From the NCBI GenBank assembly GCA_002071175.1, contig MWER01000008.1:46023-110022 (forward strand): a stretch of 64,000 bases of DNA, read 5' to 3'. Position numbers and translations under genes: made by a program. Below the pieces are notes generated by a model, which saw only the letters and a program-made list of their open reading frames with translations, had not been told where the DNA came from and searched no databases. Source of the stretch: Bacteroidetes bacterium ADurb.Bin037. Its GTDB lineage: Bacteria; Bacteroidota; Bacteroidia; Bacteroidales; UBA932. Shown in pieces: positions 36,989 through 44,996 of the stretch; positions within the stretch are counted from its first letter, which is position 1, and every line of letters begins with the position of its first letter.

Positions 36989-37017
36989 AATTTATGAACA
37001 AAAGAAAGTGAAAAATG

Positions 37018-38076
37018 TTAGAAACTACGGGCAAAATCGCTCACATCCTCCATTACTCGCAAAACATTGCCGCCCCATAATTTCGCAATCTCCCGATCTG
37101 AGTATCCCTCCTCTATCAACGCTCTTGTGATGGCTTTCATTCGTCCCATGTTCTCCACTCCCACTATGCCGCCGCCGCCGTCAAAATCACTGCCAATGCC
37201 CACATGATCTATACCGACCAGGTTGACCACATAATTGATATGTTCCATCAGATGCGGAAGACCCACCTGGTCCCTGGGCAGAAAGGAAAGGAAATACCTG
37301 CCTATGGATATCTGTATAAGGCCGCCCTTGCCGGCGATGGCTATCATCTCTTCATCCGTCAAATTTCTGGGTATTTGCTTCAGGTTATAGACACAGGAGT
37401 GACTTGCCACGATCGGCGTACGACTTGATCTTACTGCCTGCAGGCAGGCCTTCCGGGAGGCATGCGAGACATCTACTATCATTCCCAGCCGATTCATTTC
37501 TTTGATCACTTCATAACCGAAAGGAGAAAGCCCCCCGTGCCATTCCAGGCTGTCCATTACGGCATCGGCAACACAATTGTTTCCGTTGTGTGTAAGTCCG
37601 ATCATCCTGACACCCATTTTGTAATAATGCTCCACCAATGTTATGTCCTGTCCCAGGCAATAGGCGTTTTCAATGGAAAGCAACATAGCTGCTTTGTTCT
37701 GCTTTTTCAACTCTCTGACCTCCCCGGCATCGAATGCTATGGCGCCCTGTTGACTTAATTCTGCAGCATACCGGTGCAATGCCGTCAGCATACTGTCTGC
37801 CAGCCATTTTGCCCTAGCATGTCCCTCTTCCGTACATGGTCCCTGCTCCTGATATGCCGCGAAAAAGGCTGCATCAAGCCGTCCTTCTTTCATCAATTCA
37901 AAAGAAACCTGTCCCTTTGCAACCGTATGTTTTTCTTCGGGAAAAGCATAGAACATGGCAAAATCGTTATGCGTATCTATAGAAATAATGGAATCATGCA
38001 GACGTTCCACCTTCAGGTCCAGGGAATCGGGAACAGATAAGGAAACAATCAGGCAGGAAAGGAAAAACAGTTTCAT
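37018..38076 (-). CDS. M19-family membrane dipeptidase-like protein
   Basis: This 352-residue protein is related to renal dipeptidase. A short signal-like N-terminus (FFLSCLIVSLSV) precedes the binuclear zinc site residues: HxD in DTHND, the bridging-Glu region LSIEN, and His residues in VDVSHASRK and VASHSC. The family hydrolyses dipeptides, including D-containing ones. Sequence GIDHVGIGSDFDGGGG near the C-terminus is characteristic. It lies where rpsC would normally precede rplP, with a 189-base gap containing the rplP promoter. Its own promoter is not clear. Confidence 0.9.
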   Translation of the reverse strand: MKLFFLSCLIVSLSVPDSLDLKVERLHDSIISIDTHNDFAMFYAFPEEKHTVAKGQVSFELMKEGRLDAAFFAAYQEQGPCTEEGHARAKWLADSMLTALHRYAAELSQQGAIAFDAGEVRELKKQNKAAMLLSIENAYCLGQDITLVEHYYKMGVRMIGLTHNGNNCVADAVMDSLEWHGGLSPFGYEVIKEMNRLGMIVDVSHASRKACLQAVRSSRTPIVASHSCVYNLKQIPRNLTDEEMIAIAGKGGLIQISIGRYFLSFLPRDQVGLPHLMEHINYVVNLVGIDHVGIGSDFDGGGGIVGVENMGRMKAITRALIEEGYSDREIAKLWGGNVLRVMEDVSDFARSF

Positions 38077-38109
38077 AATGTAAATATATTACGTTAATTC
38101 CAATTTTGT

Positions 38110-38117
38110 TACATTTG
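38110..38117 (+). promoter_or_regulatory. Candidate -7 box (TACATTTG) of DUF4294 gene
   Basis: TACATTTG matches TAnnTTTG in the divergent gap between the dipeptidase and DUF4294 genes. It lies 125 bases before the ATG, longer than most leaders here, and lacks a clear -33 TTTG. Confidence 0.35.
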
Positions 38118-38241
38118 TGAGGATAATAAAGCCTGCCGGCCTCAGGGAAAAAGACCTGAACGTGTTCCGGATGAGCGCTATGGGATGAACTTTCATACAA
38201 GAGAATAAAAAGGAACGTTTTTTGCTTCTCCTTGACATTAA

Positions 38242-38919
38242 ATGAGAACCAAGCTGATAATCCCGGCAATTGTCCTGTGCCTGATCTACCCGCTAACCTT
38301 AACAGCACAAAAGGAAACCCGGCGTGAAGGTCACGTCGTCGGTTTTATCATTGAGAACGGTGACACTTTGTTCGTTTCTTCCATCCCTGCAATATACGTG
38401 TACAATCGAGATAAAAGGAAAAAAGATAAGGAATGGAGGGAGTTTTACAAGACGGTACACAATTTTGCCCGGGCGTATCCTTTCGCTCTTCAGGCCAGGG
38501 AACGCATGGATACGGCTGACAGCATTCTTGCCGTTAGTAATTTTACGCCCCGTGAACGGGAACGCTTTCTGGCAAAGACGGAAAGAAACCTTTTCGCCGA
38601 ATTTGAAGGACCTCTGCGCAAACTGACATTCACACAGGGACGTATCCTGCTCCGGCTGATAGACAGGGAAATCGGACAGACCTCATATGCTGTGGTAAAA
38701 AATTACCGTGGCGGACTGACAGCAGCTTTTTGGCAGGGTGTGGCTAAAATTTTCGGGGCAGATATGAAAAAACCGTATGATAAGTACGGAGAGGACAAAC
38801 TCCTTGAAGAACTAGTTCAGATGTACCATGACGGGCGTTTTTATTATCTCTACTTCTCCCTTTTCGGCTCCCCGAAAGACTCCAATATCTCCCCTTACGG
38901 CACCAGAAGGACCAACTGA
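38242..38919 (+). CDS. DUF4294 secreted protein
   Basis: This 225-residue protein has a signal peptide (residues 5-22, IIPAIVLCLIYPLTLTAQ). It matches DUF4294, a Bacteroidota-restricted family without known activity. The conserved region includes RDKRKKDKEWREFYKTVHN and RILLRLIDREIGQTSY. Its last 108 bases lie antisense to the 3' end of lpxH, so both C-termini are encoded by the same DNA on opposite strands. It was judged real because of the signal peptide, family match and divergent promoter box. Confidence 0.83.
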   Translation: MRTKLIIPAIVLCLIYPLTLTAQKETRREGHVVGFIIENGDTLFVSSIPAIYVYNRDKRKKDKEWREFYKTVHNFARAYPFALQARERMDTADSILAVSNFTPRERERFLAKTERNLFAEFEGPLRKLTFTQGRILLRLIDREIGQTSYAVVKNYRGGLTAAFWQGVAKIFGADMKKPYDKYGEDKLLEELVQMYHDGRFYYLYFSLFGSPKDSNISPYGTRRTN

Positions 38920-39585
38920 CAACCAATCTTCAAGCACTATCAGTTCCCCTCCCTGCGGCAGGGGACAACGCGCCGATGTGTGCAAATGTCCCACTATACA
39001 ATAATCCACAGGTTTTTCATAAGAAGCTGCATACTGATAGACGGGTTCTTCCTTGTCCCTGAAATTATAGGATACAGGCCGGCGTTTCCTGTTATGTGTG
39101 GACCATGATTGTGCCAGAAGAAAAGCCCACCAGGGATGCAGGCAACTGAACAATATCTGAAGAAACCTGTTGTGGAACATACCGTGTACAAACCGGCTTT
39201 TGAACGGTTGACGTCCCATCCGGTGTCCGTGTGCCAAGAGAAAATTCTTACCTTCCAAACAAATGTACAACTCATCGCAATGTATCTGCATACCCAGTTC
39301 CTGCTCAAGATATCCGAAAGTCCACAGATCATGGTTCCCGGCAAAATAATGAACGGGTATTCCCCTGTCCCGCACACGTGCCAAAGCTCCCAGGGTACGG
39401 GTGTGACCACGGGGAATCACATGTTTGTACTCGTACCAGAAATCAAATATATCTCCCATCAGGAAAAGCCCTCCCGTATCATTTCCAAGACTGTCCAGGA
39501 ATGATATGAAACGCTTTTCCCTGTCAACAGGATCACCGATCTCCAAACCCAGATGAATGTCTGCAACAAAATAGTAGTTACTCAT
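38812..39585 (-). CDS. lpxH: UDP-2,3-diacylglucosamine diphosphatase-like metallophosphatase
   Basis: LpxH cleaves UDP-2,3-diacylglucosamine to lipid X in lipid A synthesis. The 257-residue protein has the calcineurin-like metal motifs in order: VADIHLG, LMGDIFDFW, FAGNHDLW, an HGH block (LLAHGHRMG, where many homologues have HGD) and GHLH. ATG 39585 is preferred because it gives MSNYYFVADIHLG and shares an ATGA overlap with the uppP stop. The 3' end overlaps the convergent DUF4294 gene by 108 bases. Lipid A function is likely from family and envelope-gene context, but a related phosphatase role is possible. Confidence 0.85.
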   Translation of the reverse strand: MSNYYFVADIHLGLEIGDPVDREKRFISFLDSLGNDTGGLFLMGDIFDFWYEYKHVIPRGHTRTLGALARVRDRGIPVHYFAGNHDLWTFGYLEQELGMQIHCDELYICLEGKNFLLAHGHRMGRQPFKSRFVHGMFHNRFLQILFSCLHPWWAFLLAQSWSTHNRKRRPVSYNFRDKEEPVYQYAASYEKPVDYCIVGHLHTSARCPLPQGGELIVLEDWLSVGPSGAVRGDIGVFRGAEKGEVEIIKTPVMVHLN

Positions 39586-40382
39586 AACAACGGTACTATC
39601 AAATACGATACTCCCACCAACAGGCAATAGACGGCAAACCAGGTTAACCTGACCTTACGCACGATGGCAATCATAAACCTGCAGGCAAACAGCCCCGATA
39701 CAAAAGCCGCTGCAAATCCTATAACCATGGCACTCCATGAAATGCCGGTGACAGCCGGAGCAAATCCTCCGCCTATGATCTCGAGGAACGTTTCCCCCAA
39801 TACGGGGATAAGGACCATTATGAACGAGAATGGCGCCACCTGGTCCTTATGTGCTCCCAGCGATAAACCTGTTGCAATCGTCGCTCCCGAACGCGACAAT
39901 CCCGGCAAGACGGCAAAAGCCTGTGCAATACCTATCAAAAAAGCGTCGCGGTATCCTATCGGATGGGTACTTCCTTGCCTCCGAACCGACAGCCATTGTG
40001 ATATTCCAAGCAAAGCCGCCGTCAGCAGTAACATCCAACCGACGATGGCCTGCCCGCCTGTAAATAACGATTCTATCTTGTCTTTAAAGAAAAGCCCTAC
40101 TATCAGCACGGGAATAGCAGAGAACAAGATACGGAGGGTCAGTCCCGTTGCTTCGGTCCTGCGAAAACGTACCGTATCGGATACCATACCCCATAATTCT
40201 TTCCGGAAAACTATCACAGTACTCAGAACAGTCGCTGTATGCACAATGATCTCGAAAGAGGCATCTTTCGTTTCGATCCCAAAAAGGTCCTTTACAATTA
40301 CCAGATGACCGCTACTGCTGACCGGGATGAATTCTGTCAATCCCTGCAACAATCCCAGCAGTAATGCTTCAAGTCCGCTCAT
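39582..40382 (-). CDS. uppP: Undecaprenyl-diphosphatase
   Basis: UppP (BacA) recycles the lipid carrier of peptidoglycan and O-antigen by removing one phosphate. The 266-residue membrane protein has both active-site blocks, LTEFIPVSSSGHLV near residue 17 and PGLSRSGATIATGL near residue 160, and several hydrophobic helices. ATG 40382 is used rather than an in-frame start 54 bases upstream, because it yields the standard MSGLEALLLGLLQGLTEF beginning. It overlaps the DUF3098 gene by 14 bases and lpxH by four, forming an envelope operon ftsX-DUF3098-uppP-lpxH. Confidence 0.95.
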   Translation of the reverse strand: MSGLEALLLGLLQGLTEFIPVSSSGHLVIVKDLFGIETKDASFEIIVHTATVLSTVIVFRKELWGMVSDTVRFRRTEATGLTLRILFSAIPVLIVGLFFKDKIESLFTGGQAIVGWMLLLTAALLGISQWLSVRRQGSTHPIGYRDAFLIGIAQAFAVLPGLSRSGATIATGLSLGAHKDQVAPFSFIMVLIPVLGETFLEIIGGGFAPAVTGISWSAMVIGFAAAFVSGLFACRFMIAIVRKVRLTWFAVYCLLVGVSYLIVPLL

Positions 40383-40650
40383 TCCCCTTTTCTTTCTTAA
40401 TACGCATAATGGCAATGATCTCAAAGACAAAGCCACAGCAAACCAGTATGGGAGCTATAACTATCCGGCGAAAACTGAATAGCGTCTCCCCGGTGAATAC
40501 CTGAGGATCATTAGACCCCCCTCCGGCCATAAGGATAAATCCAATGGCTATGATAACAAGTCCTGCTATCAACAAATATACATTCTTCAGGGGCAGTGCA
40601 AATTTTTCTTCAGTTTCCTTTTCGTGTTTGTTCGGTTTTTTCATTAACAT
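40369..40650 (-). CDS. DUF3098 small membrane protein
   Basis: This 93-residue protein has two transmembrane helices (about residues 27-43 and 64-83) separated by a loop with GGGSNDPQVFTGETLFSFRR. It matches DUF3098, which in Bacteroidota sits between ftsX and uppP. The role is unknown; the steady position suggests a part in cell division or envelope synthesis. The ATG at 40650 overlaps the ftsX stop (TAATG); an in-frame ATG two codons later is also possible. Confidence 0.85.
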   Translation of the reverse strand: MLMKKPNKHEKETEEKFALPLKNVYLLIAGLVIIAIGFILMAGGGSNDPQVFTGETLFSFRRIVIAPILVCCGFVFEIIAIMRIKKEKGNERT

Positions 40651-41540
40651 TAATAATAAAAGGCGGAGGCCTTAAGTTTCACAACTCTGTTGACAACAAA
40701 ATAGGTAGATAAGCGGCACAACAACACCCCTATTACGATCATTGCACCTATTACTATCAGGAACATATTGGGGGTAATGAGCATCAGGATCCCGGGAAAT
40801 TCCCTTTGCAGTAAATAGAGGACACCCATCAAAAGCAGAATGGCAATGAGTGAGGAAATGAATCCCTGTATAAAGGCCTGTAACATAAAAGGTTTCCTTA
40901 TGAACCTCTTGGTAGCCCCAACCAATCTCATGGTATAAATGGTAAATCTCCTGGCATACACAGATAATCTTATAGTGTTGTGTATCAGCGCAAAGGATAT
41001 AACCAACAGGATAAGGATGATCACACCCAGCACAATGCCTATGTTCCTTAGGTTTTTGTTAATCAGGGAAATAAGCGGTGCCTGATAGGAAACCTCCTCT
41101 ACAAACGGAAATTTTGACAGGTACGTTCCCATACGCGCAATGCTGTCATTATGCACGTAATCCGCATTAAGACTAAGCTCCACAGAAGCGGGCAGCGGAT
41201 TGTATTCAAAGATGTCAAGAAAATCAGATCCGAGCAATTGCGCCATCTCTGCAGCTCCCTGATCCTTCGATATGAAAGCGGCGTCTTTTACGGCATCCCT
41301 GACATATTTGGTTGCCAAGATCTGTTTTACAATCAATGTGGAATCGGCATCGCTTGTTTCCTGGCTCAGGATCACCGACACCCCCAGATGTTCCTTAAAG
41401 TAGTCGGAGACGGTCCTGGCATTGACGGCCAAAAAACCTGTTATCCCTATAAGGAGCAACACCAAAGATATGCTGACAACTGAGGACAGGTATGACTGGA
41501 CAAGCTGCTGGCTGATTATATTTTTCTCCTGTTGTGCCAT
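40650..41540 (-). CDS. ftsX: Cell-division permease FtsX
   Basis: FtsX with the FtsE ATPase activates periplasmic peptidoglycan hydrolases at the septum. The 296-residue protein has one N-terminal helix (about residues 20-42), a periplasmic domain (about 45-165) and three C-terminal helices with the block LIHNTIRLSVYARRFTIYTM. ATG 41540 (MAQQEKNIISQQL) is chosen because a -7 box lies just upstream at 41553-41560; an earlier in-frame start would place the coding sequence across both divergent promoters. No ftsE is adjacent. Confidence 0.92.
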   Translation of the reverse strand: MAQQEKNIISQQLVQSYLSSVVSISLVLLLIGITGFLAVNARTVSDYFKEHLGVSVILSQETSDADSTLIVKQILATKYVRDAVKDAAFISKDQGAAEMAQLLGSDFLDIFEYNPLPASVELSLNADYVHNDSIARMGTYLSKFPFVEEVSYQAPLISLINKNLRNIGIVLGVIILILLVISFALIHNTIRLSVYARRFTIYTMRLVGATKRFIRKPFMLQAFIQGFISSLIAILLLMGVLYLLQREFPGILMLITPNMFLIVIGAMIVIGVLLCRLSTYFVVNRVVKLKASAFYY

Positions 41541-41552
41541 AGTTAGGGGATC

Positions 41553-41560
41553 CAAAGATA
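41553..41560 (-). promoter_or_regulatory. -7 box (TATCTTTG) of ftsX operon
   Basis: The minus-strand TATCTTTG is a perfect TAnnTTTG match 12 bases before the ftsX ATG, and it forms a divergent pair with the plus-strand box at 41583. Confidence 0.6.
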
Positions 41561-41582
41561 ATGAAAGTATAAGAATTTTTGC

Positions 41583-41590
41583 TATCTTTG
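41583..41590 (+). promoter_or_regulatory. -7 box (TATCTTTG) of GT5-like gene
   Basis: TATCTTTG matches TAnnTTTG 25 bases before the ATG at 41616. The -33 position reads AATG rather than TTTG at the 19-base spacing. Confidence 0.55.
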
Positions 41591-41615
41591 TATGCTTTAA
41601 GCCAGTTAAAACAAT

Positions 41616-42443
41616 ATGTCCAAAACGAAAAAAATCCTTTATGCAAGTTCGGAAATATTGCCGTTCCTTCCACAAACGGATATGTCATATATCAGCCGTC
41701 ATTTACCTCAGGCTGTTCAAGAATCAGGTGGCCAGATCCGTTTATTCATGCCTAAATACGGATGCATTAACGAACGCCGCAACCAACTTCATGAAGTGAT
41801 TCGCCTTTCGGGCATGAACATCATAATAAAAGATATAGACCGTCCGCTCATCATAAAGGTTGCTTCCATTTCCACCGCACGCATGCAAGTCTATTTCATA
41901 GACAACGAAGATTATTTCCAAAGAAAATTCATATACAAAGACGATAATCAAGTATTTTTCCCGGACAACGATGAACGGGGCATATTTTTTGCTCGGGGGG
42001 TACTGGAAACCGTGAAGAAGTTACGCTGGAAGCCTTCTTTAGTACATTGTCACGGATGGTTGAGCCACCTGTTGCCCTTATACCTTAAGAAAGCTTATCG
42101 CAACGATCCGCTCTTCACCAATGCCCGTGTGGTCGTTTCGCTTTATAACGATTTGACTACTGAAAGTTTTAACGAAAATATGCGATCAAAGATTATCGTC
42201 CCCGGCATAGAGACTAAAGACGTGGAACTCCTGGAAGAACCTACGGCCATGAATTTAACAAAAATGGCCCTCCGGTATGCCGACGGCGTGATCCTGGCCA
42301 ACCGGTCGGTTGACGATTCACTAATAGAATATGCCAAATCAAGGAAGATCCCTATTCTTCCGTTCGTTGACCCACAAGACCCTGAAAGCACATATATTTC
42401 GGATTACAACCGTTTTTACGATCAAATTTTGGAAACCAAATGA
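41616..42443 (+). CDS. Glycogen/starch synthase N-terminal-domain protein (single-domain GT5-like)
   Basis: This 275-residue protein corresponds to only the N-terminal Rossmann domain of glycosyltransferase family 5 (KILYASSEILPFL at the start, VHCHGWLSHLLPLY in the middle). The ADP-glucose-binding KTGGL motif expected right after the first strand is replaced by LPQTDMSYISRHLP, and the C-terminal sugar-nucleotide domain is absent. It is therefore unlikely to be a working glycogen synthase by itself. Such single-domain proteins are common next to DUF4270 genes in Bacteroidota; a regulatory or structural role is possible. The stop overlaps the DUF4270 start by four bases. Confidence 0.85.
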   Translation: MSKTKKILYASSEILPFLPQTDMSYISRHLPQAVQESGGQIRLFMPKYGCINERRNQLHEVIRLSGMNIIIKDIDRPLIIKVASISTARMQVYFIDNEDYFQRKFIYKDDNQVFFPDNDERGIFFARGVLETVKKLRWKPSLVHCHGWLSHLLPLYLKKAYRNDPLFTNARVVVSLYNDLTTESFNENMRSKIIVPGIETKDVELLEEPTAMNLTKMALRYADGVILANRSVDDSLIEYAKSRKIPILPFVDPQDPESTYISDYNRFYDQILETK

Positions 42444-43780
42444 CAATCAGGGCACGCAGTATCATCCTTTCTGCTTTTCTCCTATTTTCCATTTCCTCCT
42501 GCATCTCCGTTGACAACCGCATGGGATCGGATTACATTCCGACCAACCAGATCCTCTATATCCGGACACAGGAATTTAAAGCACCCATGTTTACGGCCGT
42601 AGCAGACAGTATAAATATGTCTTCGCCTTCATACCTGGAATTCGGATCGGTCAATACGCCGGTTTTCGGGAACACGACAACGGCAGCCGTCGTACAGTTT
42701 GCCCCGTATGCATATCAGAAGGATTACGGAGAAAACCCCGTTGTGCAAAATATGTACGTAAACATTCCCATTGGCGGTTTTGCGGTATTTGATCAGAATG
42801 ACAGGTATATTCCCCAGAACATATATGTTTATAAACTCGTTAAAGACCTGAACCATCTTGACATATATCACAATTCATTTTCCGAGGATTATATAGATCC
42901 TATCCCGGTAAGCAAACCCGGTCTCGTTTTCCTGGGACGGGACACCCTGCGAATAGACTTTACTGATGCCTTCGCCTATGAGCTTCTTGCTGCAGATTCC
43001 ATAGAAAGGGACAGCACTAAGGCATTTCTCAATAAATACAAAGGACTTTATTTTACTACGGAAAGATTTGAAGGTGCCGGAACCGGCGGCCGGATCAATT
43101 ACCTGAATTTCAAGGAAACAAATATTTTTATCAATTATAAAGCAGGCGGAGGAGACAGTTTGCTTTCCTATTATTTTAACATATACGGTACGTATTACAA
43201 CATATCATCCCACGAATCTGCACACCTTGCCGGCAAAGATCCTTCGGATAAACTCTATTACGAAGGACTGGCCGGAGTCAAACCCCGTCTGGACATCACA
43301 ACCCTGACAGAACAGATCAAAGCCTGGGGCCTGGCACAGACACCCCCTGTAGATGCCGACAGGATCCTTATCTCCCGCGCAGAGCTGGTCATGCCCGTTG
43401 AAATACCCACAGGAGAAGATTATGCGGCATTTGACAACGCTCCTGCGACATTGTATCCCTGTAATCTGATATCAAATGATTCCCTGACCTATTACAGTCC
43501 CCTGGAAGATATATACTTTGAGAATGCCGGAAGAACCATGAACCGTTCCAAATGGGAATATACGTTCGACATCACCTCTTACCTGCAGAAAATTCTCTCC
43601 CGCAATGACATCGGTCCCAGGGACGATCTCTGGATCATGCCCGTCTATTTAGTCAGCACCACATCAGGAGACACTTATTACGTAGATAACTTCACCTACC
43701 GTAACACAACCCTGCTCAACGGCAATCTGGCAGACAGATCTCCGTACGTACGAATCACATATGCAGTGTTGTTACAATAA
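42440..43780 (+). CDS. DUF4270 lipoprotein
   Basis: This 446-residue lipoprotein has a signal peptide ending in lipobox Cys21 (LLFSISSC). The rest is beta-rich and matches DUF4270, a Bacteroidota family predicted to sit in the outer membrane; function is unknown. Conserved stretches include GLYFTTERFEGAGTGGRINY and YEFDIT-like WEYTFDITSYLQ near the C-terminus. The ATGA overlap with the GT5-like gene indicates a two-gene operon. A tRNA-Lys promoter follows 10 bases after the stop, so the operon probably ends here or runs into the tRNA. Confidence 0.85.
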   Translation: MTIRARSIILSAFLLFSISSCISVDNRMGSDYIPTNQILYIRTQEFKAPMFTAVADSINMSSPSYLEFGSVNTPVFGNTTTAAVVQFAPYAYQKDYGENPVVQNMYVNIPIGGFAVFDQNDRYIPQNIYVYKLVKDLNHLDIYHNSFSEDYIDPIPVSKPGLVFLGRDTLRIDFTDAFAYELLAADSIERDSTKAFLNKYKGLYFTTERFEGAGTGGRINYLNFKETNIFINYKAGGGDSLLSYYFNIYGTYYNISSHESAHLAGKDPSDKLYYEGLAGVKPRLDITTLTEQIKAWGLAQTPPVDADRILISRAELVMPVEIPTGEDYAAFDNAPATLYPCNLISNDSLTYYSPLEDIYFENAGRTMNRSKWEYTFDITSYLQKILSRNDIGPRDDLWIMPVYLVSTTSGDTYYVDNFTYRNTTLLNGNLADRSPYVRITYAVLLQ

Positions 43781-43798
43781 AAAAAAACATTACATTTG
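43768..43798 (+). promoter_or_regulatory. Promoter of tRNA-Lys/rhodanese unit
   Basis: GTTG at 43768-43771, a 19-base spacer and TACATTTG at 43791-43798 fit the TTTG-N19-TAnnTTTG promoter with one mismatch in the -33 box. The predicted start is a few bases before the tRNA 5' end. Confidence 0.65.
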
Positions 43799-43812
43799 CA
43801 CCCCCGTTCCAA

Positions 43813-43885
43813 GACTTCGTAGCTCAGTTGGTAGAGCAAATGACTCTTAATCATTGGGTCGAGGGTTCGAGTCCCTCCGAGGTCA
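43813..43885 (+). tRNA. tRNA-Lys (anticodon CTT)
   Basis: This is a 73-base cloverleaf without encoded CCA. The acceptor stem is GACTTCG/CGAGGTC (one G-T pair) with discriminator A, the D arm GCTC/GAGC, the anticodon stem AATGA/TCATT with loop CTCTTAA (anticodon CTT, reading AAG), and the T arm GAGGG/CCCTC with loop TTCGAGT. All four stems pair. The 3' end is only two bases from the ATG of the rhodanese gene. Confidence 0.95.
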
Positions 43886-43887
43886 CA

Positions 43888-44286
43888 ATGCGACTTTTTT
43901 GTCTACTTTTTCTTCTGACCGGCATTACGTTGCCGCTTAATGCCCAGGTCTTTGAACTGAAACCAAAAGAATTTCTTGACAGGATTAAAGAAAATCCGGG
44001 GACACAAGTGCTGGACCTTAGAGACGCGGAAGAATATCTCCATTTTCATATTCCGGGTGCGGTAAACATCCAACCTGCAGAGGAATTCTTTCTTGAAGAA
44101 GTCAGGGATCAGCTCTCAGCTTCGGACACACTTTTTATCTATTGCCGTATAGGAAAAACAAAAGAAGTAGCACGCCTGTTGCTTGAGAACGGGTACCGTG
44201 TCATTTACAACCTCAAGGGCGGATCTGTTGCCTGGGTTGAATACCTGGAAAAAGAAAGGCGCAAGGGGGAAAAATCAGGCCGTTGA
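43888..44286 (+). CDS. Secreted rhodanese-domain protein directly behind tRNA-Lys
   Basis: This 132-residue protein has a signal peptide (MRLFCLLFLLTGITLPLNAQ) followed by one rhodanese domain: VLDLRDAEEYLHFHIPGAVN, then the active-site loop with Cys in YCRIGKTKEVA. It is probably a periplasmic sulfurtransferase or redox-related single-domain rhodanese. ATG 43888 is required to keep the signal peptide, but it leaves only two bases after the tRNA. There is thus no separate ribosome-binding site, and the mRNA made by 3' trimming of the tRNA would be nearly leaderless. A longer start inside the tRNA sequence is not credible as protein. Confidence 0.85.
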   Translation: MRLFCLLFLLTGITLPLNAQVFELKPKEFLDRIKENPGTQVLDLRDAEEYLHFHIPGAVNIQPAEEFFLEEVRDQLSASDTLFIYCRIGKTKEVARLLLENGYRVIYNLKGGSVAWVEYLEKERRKGEKSGR

Positions 44287-44291
44287 ACAGC

Positions 44292-44996
44292 CTAGCCCCT
44301 GTTGAACTCCCGCATCCATGCCTGTCGTGATGCATCTTGTTCGGCATCCTTCTTAGAATATCCCCGCCCAACACCCAGGATACTATCGTCGGAAACGGCC
44401 TCAGCTTCGAAAACAGAGGGTTCCCCTGACTTCGGAGGCAGCATCCGAACCCTGAAAGAAAGCGATTTTCCTTTTTTCTGACACCGCTCTACCATACGGG
44501 ATTTGTAATCCGTTTCTGTGCATTCCAGTTCCTGCCAGTTTACTCTGGAAAGTAAATGGTTCAGAAGTACTTTCCGGCATCTTTTAAATCCGATATCCAG
44601 AAAAATCGCTCCCGAAAGGGCTTCAAACATATTTCCGCCAATATTGCGGAAATGTATATCATTCCCCTTTATATCCAACCATTGACGCAATCCGGTCTGT
44701 TCGGCTATCCTGTTCAGGGAATCCCTGCTAACGATACGCGAACGCATTTGTGTCAGATAACCTTCATCTTCATTGGGATAACGCCTGTAAACGGCTTCCC
44801 CGACGACAACGTCTAAAACAGCATCTCCCAGGAACTCCAGTCTTTCATTGGAATCCTTATCCTGCAAAACTGCAGAACGATGCGTCAACGCAACTTTATA
44901 TATATCTAAATTTTTTGGTTGGAATCCGAAACAATCCTTCAGGGCTTTACGCAATTCCCTGTTTTTAGGGTCCTTATCCGCCGGGCGGAAGATCAT
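44292..44996 (-). CDS. rnc: Ribonuclease III
   Basis: RNase III cuts double-stranded RNA, including rRNA precursors. The 234-residue protein has the catalytic signature NERLEFLGDAVLDVVV (residues about 43-58), a second metal-ligand Glu in FEALSGAIFLDIGF and a C-terminal double-stranded-RNA-binding domain ending in GRGYSKKDAEQDASRQAW. The ATG overlaps the fabF stop by one base (TAATG), so it is translationally coupled to fabF, an arrangement (acpP-fabF-rnc) common in bacteria. Confidence 0.97.
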   Translation of the reverse strand: MIFRPADKDPKNRELRKALKDCFGFQPKNLDIYKVALTHRSAVLQDKDSNERLEFLGDAVLDVVVGEAVYRRYPNEDEGYLTQMRSRIVSRDSLNRIAEQTGLRQWLDIKGNDIHFRNIGGNMFEALSGAIFLDIGFKRCRKVLLNHLLSRVNWQELECTETDYKSRMVERCQKKGKSLSFRVRMLPPKSGEPSVFEAEAVSDDSILGVGRGYSKKDAEQDASRQAWMREFNRG

